Shown one piece after another: positions 9,041 to 17,415 of a stretch of DNA of 64,000 bases (position 1 is the first letter of the stretch; each line of letters starts with the position of its first letter). The notes under the pieces are model-generated. The model worked only from the letters and a program-made list of their open reading frames with translations. It ran no database searches and was not told the origin of the DNA. The stretch comes from Pontibacter silvestris. Its GTDB lineage: Bacteria; Bacteroidota; Bacteroidia; Cytophagales; Hymenobacteraceae. The DNA is taken from positions 1 to 64,000 of the forward strand of contig NZ_JAJJWI010000016.1 of the NCBI RefSeq assembly GCF_020907275.1, in the 5' to 3' direction. Position numbers and translations under genes: made by a program.

Positions 9041-9905
9041 ACTCAAGTTGCGATTTATAAACGATGAAGCCATCCAGGATTGTTAAGGAATAAAGCTACC
9101 AAACTTTAACCCTGACTTACCATGACTGACTTCACGATAGCAATTTACTGTTTTATTGATGATTACCTAAAGCTTGCAGGCCAAAAGCCAGCTGCCAAGC
9201 GCAAGCTCAACGACGCGGAGGTCATCACCACCGCCCTCCTGGCTGCCCGCTACTTCGGCAGCAACATGACCACGGCCCGTAGCTATATGCAGCAGCATCA
9301 CCGCTGCCGGATGCCGCACAAGAGCAACTTCAACCGCATGCTCCATCGCTTGAGCCAGACGGTCGCTTCCATCTTTCTGGCCCTGGGCCAGGGCCTCAAG
9401 GAGCTCAGCACCTCGAGTGAGTACGTCATTGACAGTTTCCCCGTAGCACCTACAGAGGCTACAACGCCTCCAAGCGGGAATACTTCTACGGCTTTAAAGT
9501 AGAAGTATTCACCACTGCTGATGGCCTGCCGGTGGAGTATTTCATCGTGGCCGGGAGCGTGCACGACGCCAAAGCCTTCGAAGCCATGAGCGTGGACTTG
9601 CCCGAGGGAAGCAGCCTCTACGCCGACAGCGCCTACACCAACTATGTGTTGGAGGGCCTCTACCTGGAGTGCGAGCAGGTGGCCCTGCTGCCGCAGCGCA
9701 AGAGTAACAGCCACCGCAAAGACAGCCCGGCCTTGGCCTTCGTCAAGCAGACGATGAGGAAAAGGGTTGAAGAGGCCTTCAGCGGCATCGAAAACGCCTT
9801 CCCACAAGCCATCCATGCCGTCACTCCCCAAGGCTTCCTCCTGAAAATCGTCTTATTCCTTTTCGCATACACGATACACAAGTGCTTGTAATTCGCAACT
9901 TGAGT
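9041..9905 (+). mobile_element. IS982-like insertion sequence, internally deleted
   Basis: An 865-bp element. Its ends are perfect 13-bp inverted repeats, ACTCAAGTTGCGA at 9041-9053 and its complement at 9893-9905, with looser matching for about nine more bases. It is flanked by a 6-bp direct repeat TATTTA (9035-9040 and 9906-9911). The AC-beginning ends and the variable-length target duplication fit the IS982 family, as does the transposase. The element is shorter than the roughly 1-kb family norm. It is strikingly GC-rich compared with the AT-rich lipoprotein genes around it, which indicates recent arrival from a higher-GC host. Confidence 0.85.
9122..9891 (+). pseudogene. IS982-family transposase, deleted and frameshifted
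   Basis: The first frame (9122-9502) gives an N-terminal half (MTDFTIAIYCFIDDYLKLAG, later LNDAEVITTALLAARYF) ending in YVIDSFPVA, the strand carrying the first catalytic Asp. The homologous sequence resumes in another frame at about 9448 with YRGYNASKREYFYGFKVEV and continues to 9891 (VEYFIVAGSVHDAKAF, SLYADSAYTN, IENAFP). IS982 transposases normally have some 15-25 residues between these motifs, including the C-x-N-I/V-R-I region. Here they are missing and the frame shifts, consistent with a deletion at about 9440-9450. Inactive unless frameshifting and the shortened core are tolerated, which I doubt. Confidence 0.8.
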
Positions 9906-9924
9906 TATTTATTAAGAGCTTTTC

Positions 9925-10377
9925 CTATCTGACTAAGTATAGCTCAATTGGAACCAGAAGTTCTTCTCCCTGAAAGTCAACTGCAACATCACCTTTTAAA
10001 GTAAGGTTAGTTGAAGTCAGCTCCGTTATATCTGCTTCCCTAAACATATAGTCTCCTAAACCTAAGTTCAGAACAATAGTATCATCAGTTAACTCCCAGT
10101 TTCCTGGCACCTCGTAAGGCGTGTTATCATATTCAAAAGTAGCTACATATGTTCCGTCTTCATTAAACTTAATTGTGATAGACTCCGCGCTTGGAAGTAA
10201 AGGAGTTGCAATAGGGTTTTCACTTGTTATTTTATTTCCATTCCAGATGGCAGCAGTAAGTAATTCAACTCTTGATGGCTCAACAGTGTCTTCATCATTA
10301 TCGTCATCACTACAGCTAATAAAAGTCAGGGTCAGTAAGGACAGGAAAAAGAACGAAAGTAGTCTAAGGTTTAACAT
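9925..10377 (-). CDS. Lipocalin-like small lipoprotein (paralogue)
   Basis: A 150-residue lipoprotein (signal peptide to Cys22, TFISC, then SDDDNDED). The mature region matches the layout of the protein at 8267: VELLTAAIWNGNKI, IKFNEDGTYVATFEYD, GNWELTDDTIVLNLG, ITELTSTNLTLKGDV. This fits the lipocalin-like fold family of Bacteroidota. Function unknown. The IS sits 19 bp past its stop codon, so its transcript may now read into the IS in antisense. Probably the two paralogues were adjacent tandem copies before insertion. Confidence 0.7.
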   Translation of the reverse strand: MLNLRLLSFFFLSLLTLTFISCSDDDNDEDTVEPSRVELLTAAIWNGNKITSENPIATPLLPSAESITIKFNEDGTYVATFEYDNTPYEVPGNWELTDDTIVLNLGLGDYMFREADITELTSTNLTLKGDVAVDFQGEELLVPIELYLVR

Positions 10378-10857
10378 GATTTGTTTTATATTAAAAATTC
10401 AAAATGTTTTATATAGATGCAAGTACTGTAAAAACGAAGGTTTTGTTTTAAATTTTTTTAGGCTTTTCAAGTTCTAAAGATTCTTCTTAAAAAAGGCTTC
10501 TAATACGCAAATTATGAAAATAAATCTAAAATATAGCCTAGGTACGTTGCCAGATATAAAATAAAGTAAATTATATATATAAACAATTGTATTATAGTGT
10601 ATTTAAAGAGCAGAATATTTCACAGAGATACAGCAGCAATACTAAACAGTTAAGTAAGTTATGATTTACTAAGTCTGGTTTATGTCTTCTGATAAAAAGA
10701 ATTTATCCCTCCAGAGATGGATAATTCCACAATTCTGGAAAGTTTCCTCTCCTCAGAGGGATGGTAACAGGCAATAAGGGCTAGTTGTTGTGAAGGTTTA
10801 AACCAGAAAGGTATGCAGTAAGCATATAAAAGCTTCTATATCTTAAAGAGTTTAGTT
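10378..10857. other. Intergenic, AT-rich, no clear gene
   Basis: A 480-bp gap holding the upstream region of the lipoprotein gene at 9925 and the downstream end of murB. No strong hairpin follows murB. A 31-codon frame on the plus strand (10682-10777, beginning MSSDKKNLSLQRW) is open but unsupported. I see nothing else that can be defended. Confidence 0.5.
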
Positions 10858-11874
10858 TTAAATAATATTCACTTCTGGGTGTAACCTGATTCCAAATGTC
10901 TCCTCTACAGAGTCAATAATGGTACAAGCAAGCTTTTGGATGTCAGCGCCTGAAGCACCACCATAGTTTACCAGCACCAGCGCCTGGTTTTTATGAACCC
11001 CATAGTTTTCGATTACTTTTCCTTTCCAGCCGCATTGCTCAATCAGCCAGCCTGCAGGTACTTTTACAGAGATGTCAGAAACGGGATAAGCAGGAATTTC
11101 GGGATATTGTTCTTTAAGCGCCTTAAATAAAGCTATTGGTATTTCCGGGTTTTTAAAGAAGCTGCCTGCATTGCCAATCTGTTTGGGGTCTGGTAACTTG
11201 CTGCTACGGATCTGGCAAACGGCAGCACTAACATCTTGTATAGAGGGCTGTTTTACCTGCATTTCGTCTAAGATACTTTTTATAGCTCCGTAAGATATAT
11301 TCAGATTATGTTTTCTGTGTAGCTTAAACGTTACGGAAGTTACAATGTACTGCCCCTTTAACTCGTTTTTAAACACACTTTCGCGATACCCGAACTGGCA
11401 TTCTTCTTTACTAAATATGCGGGTTTGGGCAGAACTAATTTCTACAGCCTCTAACTCATAAAACACATCTTTTAGTTCTACACCATAGGCACCAATGTTT
11501 TGCAAAGGAGCAGCTCCCACTGTGCCTGGTATCAAAGAAAGGTTTTCTACACCTCCGAGGTTTTGTTCCAGCATGCGAAGCACAAACTCATGCCATATTT
11601 CGCCGCCGCCAGCTTTTACATACACATACTCCTCGTTTTGACGCAGTACTTCTATTCCTTTGATGCCGTTTTGCAGCGCTACACCATCAAAGTCTTTCGT
11701 GAAAAGCAAATTACTGCCTCCTCCTAATACTAATATCTGCTCCTGCTTTACCTCTGGCTGTTGCAGCAGTTCCTGGAGTTCCTGCACATTGTTGAAGCGT
11801 GCAAAAAAGCTGGCTTTTACATCTATGCCAAAAGTATTATAAAGTTTAAGCGAAATATCAGATTGCAGTTTCAT
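10858..11874 (-). CDS. murB: UDP-N-acetylenolpyruvoylglucosamine reductase
   Basis: A flavoenzyme that reduces UDP-GlcNAc-enolpyruvate to UDP-MurNAc with NADPH, the second committed step of peptidoglycan synthesis in the cytoplasm. The FAD-binding N-terminal part has LVLGGGSNLLF, followed by GVENLSLIPGTVGAAPLQNIGAYG. The C-terminal domain has the proton-donating Ser in IGNAGSFFKNP and ends with HPEVNII, which carries the catalytic Glu. The start at 11874 (MKLQSDISLKLYNTFG) is preferred because the conserved sequence begins there; 19 extra upstream codons are not family-like. 338 residues. A single gene here, not in a dcw cluster. Confidence 0.95.
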   Translation of the reverse strand: MKLQSDISLKLYNTFGIDVKASFFARFNNVQELQELLQQPEVKQEQILVLGGGSNLLFTKDFDGVALQNGIKGIEVLRQNEEYVYVKAGGGEIWHEFVLRMLEQNLGGVENLSLIPGTVGAAPLQNIGAYGVELKDVFYELEAVEISSAQTRIFSKEECQFGYRESVFKNELKGQYIVTSVTFKLHRKHNLNISYGAIKSILDEMQVKQPSIQDVSAAVCQIRSSKLPDPKQIGNAGSFFKNPEIPIALFKALKEQYPEIPAYPVSDISVKVPAGWLIEQCGWKGKVIENYGVHKNQALVLVNYGGASGADIQKLACTIIDSVEETFGIRLHPEVNII

Positions 11875-11996
11875 AAGTGGTAATTTACAGCAAAGGTAGC
11901 TTGGGAAGTTAAAAGTTAACAGGTACAGCATGGAAAATAAATGCTGAAGAGTTCACTATTCCTAAAAGAAAGAAAACATCATTAACTCTTAGCTAC

Positions 11997-13754
11997 TTAA
12001 TCTTCGAAGAACTTGATTCGTTTGGAAACGGTAACCATTACCAGCAGGGCAACTACTGCCACTGCCAGCCATATTGCAAAGCGACTGTAGTTCTGGAAAA
12101 TAAGATCACCAATAAGAAAAAGAGAAGAGTACACCATTACCACGGCTGCAGCCCAGGCAACCAGCAAGTGATACACCTTTGATTTTGGTTGTGGCAAATC
12201 CAGTGACTTTCGTATTGGTCGCCATGCTCCCTCTGGTTTAATTTTTTCATAAAAAGCCTGTAGCTTTGCAAGAGGAACGGGGGCAGTTACATAGGTTGCC
12301 ATTAACCAGGCTAGCGTAGTAAACCCCACTGTAAGGAAGAAACTATCGGGGAATTCCCACCCAAGTACATACTTTGACGTGCCATAAGCTATAAAAGGAG
12401 CAATAGTGGCTACAATTTCACTCCAGGCGTTAATACGCCACCAGTACCAGCGCAATATTAAAACCAGCCCTAACCCTGCACCTGCTTCCATTATAAAGGC
12501 CCACACACCGGATATAGAGTTAATCTGGGTAGTAACTGCCAAAGAAAAAACCATGAGCAGGAGCGTCGTAAGCCGTGAAGCATTTACCAACTGCTTCTGA
12601 CCTGCATCAGGTTTGATAAAGCGGGCATACAGATCATTAATAATGTAGCTGGCTCCCCAGTTTAGTTGTGTAGAAATGGTGCTCATGTAGGCAGCAAAGA
12701 AGGCTATCAGTAAAAGCCCCTTTAAGCCGGGAGGTAGAAAATCTTTCATGGCCATCACAAATCCCAGTCTTTTATCTGCTTCTGGTAAGTCAGGATATAA
12801 TACGACAGCACTTAAAGCTACCAGGATCCACGGCCAAGGGCGCAGGCAGTAATGGGCAATCTGGAAGAAAAGAGTGGCGTAAAGTGCGTGTTTTTCATCT
12901 TTCGTACTCATCATACGCTGGGCTATATAGCCTCCGCCACCAGGCTCATTGCCAGGGTACCAGCTGGCCCACCATTGCATTGTTGTGTATGCCAGAAACG
13001 CCCCAACAGATAGGATTAGCGTCTCAGCAATGCCAGCAGCGCTTGTATCAGCACCAATATTAGGGAAATAATTGAGAGACCAGCCTGGGAGCTTTTCCTT
13101 CAGGCCGGTTATGCCACCAACCTGTTCCGAGTTTACGACCAGCACCGCCAGTACTATACAACCGATAATAGCAATGGTAAACTGTACTACATCGGTAATA
13201 GCTACGCCAAGCAAGCCTGAAAGTGAAGAGTAAGCTACGACCACTACCATGGCAAGACCTACATAAAGTAACTGTTCTGACTTAGGCACTTCAAAAAACA
13301 CCTCAATAATAGACATCAGAGCCACATTAACCCATCCTATAATAAGGCTGTTCATAAAGATGCCCAGGTAAATGGATCTGAAACCACGAAGGAAAGAAGC
13401 CGCTTTACCAGAGTACCGCATCTCGATAAACTCCAGGTCGGTAATAATGCCAGCGCGGCGCCAAAGCCTGGCAAAAAAGAAAGTGGTAAGCAAGCCTCCA
13501 AGTAGCATATTCCACCACAGCCAGTTCCCGGCTATACCGCTTTGGGCTACCAGTTCTGTAACAGCTAAAGGAGTATCGGCGGCAAAAGTAGTTGCCACCA
13601 TAGAGGTACCTGCAATCCACCAGGGCAGGTTACGGCCGCCCAGGAAATAGTTTGCCAGGCTGCCGCTGGCTTTCCCTGTGTAGCTAATACCAATTACAAG
13701 TATTAAAATTCCAAACACAGCAATAACAATCCAGTCGATGAGGTCGAGGTGCAT
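11997..13754 (-). CDS. Sodium:solute symporter family transporter
   Basis: A 585-residue membrane protein of the SSS family (TC 2.A.21), with about 13-14 hydrophobic helices. The N-terminal LIDWIVIAVFGILILVIGI and SLANYFLGGRNLPWW region, then SMVATTFAADTPLAVTELV and the GLLGVAITDVVQF segment, follow the usual order of Na+-coupled symporters. The Ala/Thr/Asp-rich second stretch resembles the branch often labelled Na+:solute symporter without known substrate. The long soluble GGGGYIAQRMMSTKDEKHA loop is typical. Substrate cannot be deduced. Divergent from the THUMP methyltransferase gene, with 221 bp between the starts. Confidence 0.9.
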   Translation of the reverse strand: MHLDLIDWIVIAVFGILILVIGISYTGKASGSLANYFLGGRNLPWWIAGTSMVATTFAADTPLAVTELVAQSGIAGNWLWWNMLLGGLLTTFFFARLWRRAGIITDLEFIEMRYSGKAASFLRGFRSIYLGIFMNSLIIGWVNVALMSIIEVFFEVPKSEQLLYVGLAMVVVVAYSSLSGLLGVAITDVVQFTIAIIGCIVLAVLVVNSEQVGGITGLKEKLPGWSLNYFPNIGADTSAAGIAETLILSVGAFLAYTTMQWWASWYPGNEPGGGGYIAQRMMSTKDEKHALYATLFFQIAHYCLRPWPWILVALSAVVLYPDLPEADKRLGFVMAMKDFLPPGLKGLLLIAFFAAYMSTISTQLNWGASYIINDLYARFIKPDAGQKQLVNASRLTTLLLMVFSLAVTTQINSISGVWAFIMEAGAGLGLVLILRWYWWRINAWSEIVATIAPFIAYGTSKYVLGWEFPDSFFLTVGFTTLAWLMATYVTAPVPLAKLQAFYEKIKPEGAWRPIRKSLDLPQPKSKVYHLLVAWAAAVVMVYSSLFLIGDLIFQNYSRFAIWLAVAVVALLVMVTVSKRIKFFED

Positions 13755-13975
13755 GAAGTAAGTTTATAGAGTGATAAGAGGGTTTTTGGTGTTGAATATC
13801 AAGTCACAAATTAAGCAATGGGATGTATAGTTGAAAACGAATCTTTCACTTTAAGGCAGGCAAATCAAAATTACTGGCAACAATTATCTTGATGTAGGGC
13901 GGAGGGTGCTATTCATTTTTTGAATTCGGAACTCGTAAGCCATTTGACTACCTTTGCAGCTTAATAACACACTTT

Positions 13976-15151
13976 ATGGCAAAACAGAATCCGAACGGCA
14001 ATTTCAATATTATAGCCACTACGCTGGCAGGTTTAGAGGAGGTACTGGCAGAGGAGCTGCGTGCATTGGACATGGAGTTTATTAAAGTTAACAACCGTGC
14101 CGTGTCTTGCTCCGGTACCCTGCGTCAGTTGTATGAAGCTAACCTGTGGTGTCGTACTGCTATTCGTATTCTAAAACCGATTCGAAACTTTAAAGCTCGT
14201 GACGAAAAAGACCTGTATGAGCAGGTGCAGAAAACGAACTGGGCAGATTTTCTGGATATAGATCAGACTTTCGCCATTGATGCGGTCGTTAGCCATTCTA
14301 CTTTCGAGCATTCGTTATATGTTGCTCAACTTACAAAAGATGCGATTGTAGACCAGTTCCGCAAAGCAACAGGGGAGAGGCCATCTGTAGACCGTGTACG
14401 GCCGGATGTGCGCCTTAACCTGCACATGCATGAGAACATGGTTACACTTTCTCTGGATTCATCAGGAGACTCCTTACACCGGCGAGGTTATCGTCTGCAG
14501 ACAAACGTGGCACCGCTGAATGAAGTATTGGCAGCCGGCATTATCAGTCTATCAGGTTGGGATAAGAAATCTACTTTTATTGACCCTATGTGTGGCTCGG
14601 GTACCTTTCTGATTGAAGCTGCCATGATGGCGCAGAACATTGCACCAGGCTTATACCGCCGGGACCCCTATGGTTTTGAGAAGTGGAAAGACTATGATGA
14701 GAGCCTGTTTGAGATGGTATGGAAAACAGCGGAAGCTAAAGCGAAAGATAAACCTCAGGCCGAAATTACTGGTTTCGATATAGATGCTGATTATGTAGAT
14801 GCAGCCTTCAACAATATTGAAAATGCCGGTTTAGAACATGTCATACAGGTAAAGGAAGCTGACTTCTTTAAAACGAATGCACCTTCTGAGCAGGGAGTGC
14901 TGGTGATGAACCCACCTTATAATGAACGTATTGTTTCTGATGACATTCTTCTGCTCTATAAAAACATTGGAGATACCCTAAAGAATAACTACCAGGGCTA
15001 TGATGCATTTGTTTTTACTGGTAATCTGGAAGCAGCTAAAAGTATAGGTCTCCGCACTTCTCGTCGAATACCGCTTTACAACGGCGCTATTGAATGCAGG
15101 CTGTTAAAGTTTGAACTATACAGAGGAAGTCGTAGAACTGAGGCTAGCTAG
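13976..15151 (+). CDS. THUMP-domain RNA N2-guanine methyltransferase
   Basis: A 391-residue class I SAM-dependent methyltransferase of the RlmL/YpsC type. The N-terminal ferredoxin-like and THUMP region (about 10-165) binds RNA. The catalytic half has IDPMCGSGTFLIEAA for SAM binding and the NPPY motif (MNPPYNERI) of enzymes that methylate exocyclic amino groups. The likely target is a guanine in 23S rRNA by analogy with RlmL, or tRNA by analogy with Trm14; sequence alone does not decide. It lacks the second RlmK methyltransferase half found in E. coli RlmKL. It converges with murA across a shared hairpin. Confidence 0.88.
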   Translation: MAKQNPNGNFNIIATTLAGLEEVLAEELRALDMEFIKVNNRAVSCSGTLRQLYEANLWCRTAIRILKPIRNFKARDEKDLYEQVQKTNWADFLDIDQTFAIDAVVSHSTFEHSLYVAQLTKDAIVDQFRKATGERPSVDRVRPDVRLNLHMHENMVTLSLDSSGDSLHRRGYRLQTNVAPLNEVLAAGIISLSGWDKKSTFIDPMCGSGTFLIEAAMMAQNIAPGLYRRDPYGFEKWKDYDESLFEMVWKTAEAKAKDKPQAEITGFDIDADYVDAAFNNIENAGLEHVIQVKEADFFKTNAPSEQGVLVMNPPYNERIVSDDILLLYKNIGDTLKNNYQGYDAFVFTGNLEAAKSIGLRTSRRIPLYNGAIECRLLKFELYRGSRRTEAS

Positions 15152-15170
15152 TTTACTGAAGGGTACCCTT

Positions 15171-15214
15171 AAAAAGCAGAGAGAGCACCTAATGGAGTGC
15201 TCTCTCTGCTTTTT
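15171..15214. terminator. Bidirectional hairpin between convergent genes
   Basis: An 18-bp perfect stem (AAAAAGCAGAGAGAGCAC and its complement) with an 8-nt loop, A-rich on one side and T-rich on the other. It lies 20 bp after the methyltransferase stop and 7 bp before the murA stop, so it can end transcripts from both sides. Confidence 0.88.
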
Positions 15215-15220
15215 GATTCT

Positions 15221-16525
15221 TTAAATTCTTCTGATCTGCGCACCCAGCGTATTCAGGCGGCCATCAATATTCTGGTAGCCACGGTCTATCTGCTCCACAT
15301 TATCAATAATACTTGTTCCATCGGCAGACAAGGCAGCAATAAGAAGAGCCACACCAGCACGAATGTCAGGAGAAGTCATACGGATGCCACGAAGCGGTAT
15401 CTGTTTGTTCTGACCAATAACGGTTGCGCGGTGCGGGTCGCAAAGTATAATCTGCGCACCCATGTCAATTAATTTATCAACGAAGAAAAGGCGGCTTTCA
15501 AACATTTTCTGATGAATCAGGGCAGTTCCTTTTGCCTGTGTAGCCACCACTAATGCCACACTAAGTAAGTCTGGCGTCAGGCCAGGCCAGGTATGGTCTG
15601 AAACGTTTAGTATGCTACCATCAATGTATGTGTCAATTTCATAATGATCCTGGGCAGGAATAAAAATATCATCGCCTCTGAACTCCATCTGAATACCTAA
15701 CCTCTGGAAAGTCTCTGGTATCAGGCCAAGCTCAGAAATCTGGCAATTTTTAATTGTTATCTCAGAGCCAGTCATGCCTGCCAGGCCAATAAAAGAACCA
15801 ATTTCAATCATGTCTGGCAACAGGCGGTGTTCTGTACCACTTAACTTCTCCACACCTTCTATTATCAGCAGGTTTGAGCCGACACCGCTAATGCGGGCAC
15901 CCATGCGGTTTAGCATACGGCAGAGTTGCTGTACATAAGGTTCGCAGGCTGCATTATAAATAGTAGTTGTTCCTTCTGCCAGTACAGCCGCCATCAAAAT
16001 ATTAGCAGTACCTGTTACAGACGCCTCATCCAGTAGCATATAAGTTCCTTTCAACTGCTTTGCTTCAATATGAAAGAAGCTATCATGAGAATCGTAGGAG
16101 AATGTTGCGCCCAGCTTTTGCAAGCCAACAAAGTGAGTATCCATGCGGCGGCGGCCAATTTTATCGCCACCAGGTTTTGGCAGTTTACACATACCAAAGC
16201 GGGCCAGCATAGGCCCTGCAATCATCACAGAACCACGTATGGAGCGACCGAGTTTTACAAAAGACTCTGTTTCCAGATAGTCTAAATTGATGTTGTCAGC
16301 CTGAAACGTGTAAGTGTCCGGGGCTGTGCGTGATACTTTAACACCCAGGTTGCGAAGCAGTTCAATAGACTTGTTTACATCAACAATGTCCGGGAGATTA
16401 GAAATGGTAACAGGTTCTGAGGTCATTAATACGGCACAAAGTACCTGTAACGCCTCGTTTTTAGCTCCCTGAGGGATGATATCGCCTTTTAATCTGTTGC
16501 CGCCAATTACTTCAAAAGAAGCCAT
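15221..16525 (-). CDS. murA: UDP-GlcNAc 1-carboxyvinyltransferase (MurA)
   Basis: A 434-residue enzyme that transfers enolpyruvate from PEP to UDP-GlcNAc, the first committed step of peptidoglycan synthesis. The N-terminal GGNRLKGDIIPQGAKNEAL holds the conserved Lys-Asn pair. The active-site loop reads LPKPGGDKIGRRRMDTHF, so residue 121 is Asp where E. coli has Cys115. Asp at this position keeps activity in other MurA enzymes but prevents covalent modification by fosfomycin. The start is six bases after the DUF4290 stop, so the two are co-transcribed. Confidence 0.95.
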   Translation of the reverse strand: MASFEVIGGNRLKGDIIPQGAKNEALQVLCAVLMTSEPVTISNLPDIVDVNKSIELLRNLGVKVSRTAPDTYTFQADNINLDYLETESFVKLGRSIRGSVMIAGPMLARFGMCKLPKPGGDKIGRRRMDTHFVGLQKLGATFSYDSHDSFFHIEAKQLKGTYMLLDEASVTGTANILMAAVLAEGTTTIYNAACEPYVQQLCRMLNRMGARISGVGSNLLIIEGVEKLSGTEHRLLPDMIEIGSFIGLAGMTGSEITIKNCQISELGLIPETFQRLGIQMEFRGDDIFIPAQDHYEIDTYIDGSILNVSDHTWPGLTPDLLSVALVVATQAKGTALIHQKMFESRLFFVDKLIDMGAQIILCDPHRATVIGQNKQIPLRGIRMTSPDIRAGVALLIAALSADGTSIIDNVEQIDRGYQNIDGRLNTLGAQIRRI

Positions 16526-16531
16526 TCAGTA

Positions 16532-17194
16532 TTATTTATTTCTTGTATTGGAGGATCTTGTATTTTTTCTGCCGCGGTTATCGCCACGGTTTTGTTGCTG
16601 TGAGCGGCTGTTGTTATCCTGCTGATTTCTGCCACTACCACTGGACTCGAAGAGGTTGTTGCTCTCGATATAGCCTAAGTCCATATTCAACTGACCTTTC
16701 GATACCTGGTGGATATCACCTAGAATAACATCATCAGTAATGCTCTCTTTGTTGTAAGACTTGTACAGCGTTTTCATTAGCTTACCTATGGATATTATGG
16801 CTGCTTCACGTTCTTTCGGATCTTCCAGTTCTGTGGCACGCTGTACCAGCAGTTCAACGTTCTTACCGTAGTGCTTAAAGTTTGGTGTATCCAGCGGGTA
16901 CATCATTTTCTGCGGCTTATCGTTCAGATACTCCATAGCGCTTAGCGGGTATGGGGCATCAACGTCTAGTTTTGAGCCGGACATTACGTACAGGTGGTTC
17001 CACAACTTCTGCTGGTAGTCCTGGGTGTCGCGCAACTGCGGGTTCAGCTTCGACATCAGGTTAATGAGTAACTGAGACAGACGAGTGCGTTCTGCTCTGT
17101 CTTCTACAGTAAGTATATAATTTACAAGGTCCTGCACGTTTCTGCCATACTCACGCAGCAGCAGGTCTTGTTTAAAGGTGGTACTAGCTTCCAT
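16532..17194 (-). CDS. DUF4290 family protein
   Basis: A 220-residue cytoplasmic protein. The first 170 residues are helical and conserved (LREYGRNVQDLVNYILTVED, LRDTQDYQQKLWNHLYVMS, YPLDTPNFKHYGKNVELLV), matching DUF4290, which recurs immediately before murA in Bacteroidota. The tail from about residue 185 is low-complexity, rich in Gln, Asn, Arg and Ser, and basic, so it is likely disordered and might bind nucleic acid. The coupling to murA suggests a link with envelope growth, but no function is established that I know of. Confidence 0.9.
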   Translation of the reverse strand: MEASTTFKQDLLLREYGRNVQDLVNYILTVEDRAERTRLSQLLINLMSKLNPQLRDTQDYQQKLWNHLYVMSGSKLDVDAPYPLSAMEYLNDKPQKMMYPLDTPNFKHYGKNVELLVQRATELEDPKEREAAIISIGKLMKTLYKSYNKESITDDVILGDIHQVSKGQLNMDLGYIESNNLFESSGSGRNQQDNNSRSQQQNRGDNRGRKNTRSSNTRNK

Positions 17195-17415
17195 TATATC
17201 GTTTTAAGAATTACGAATTACGTATTAAAATTAGAAATTAAAAATACTATGCACTGCGTGCTGTTACAAATTTAGAACTACGGCTTACCAATTATATTGG
17301 ATGTGAACAAATACGCTTTTGCTAACTCTCTGGTATTGTTGTGTCTACGTTTTAATAATATATACAGCTGCTGCTTAATTAAAGCACGTGCAAGCCTTTA
17401 ATTTCTAATTACTGC

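Noticed and set aside
9298-9831. 177-codon minus-strand frame inside the IS
   Set aside because: It is the GC-rich complement of the transposase; the plus-strand frames match IS982 motifs and this does not.
10682-10777. 31-codon frame beginning MSSDKKNLSLQRW
   Set aside because: Open but unsupported by a ribosome site, repeat or terminator.
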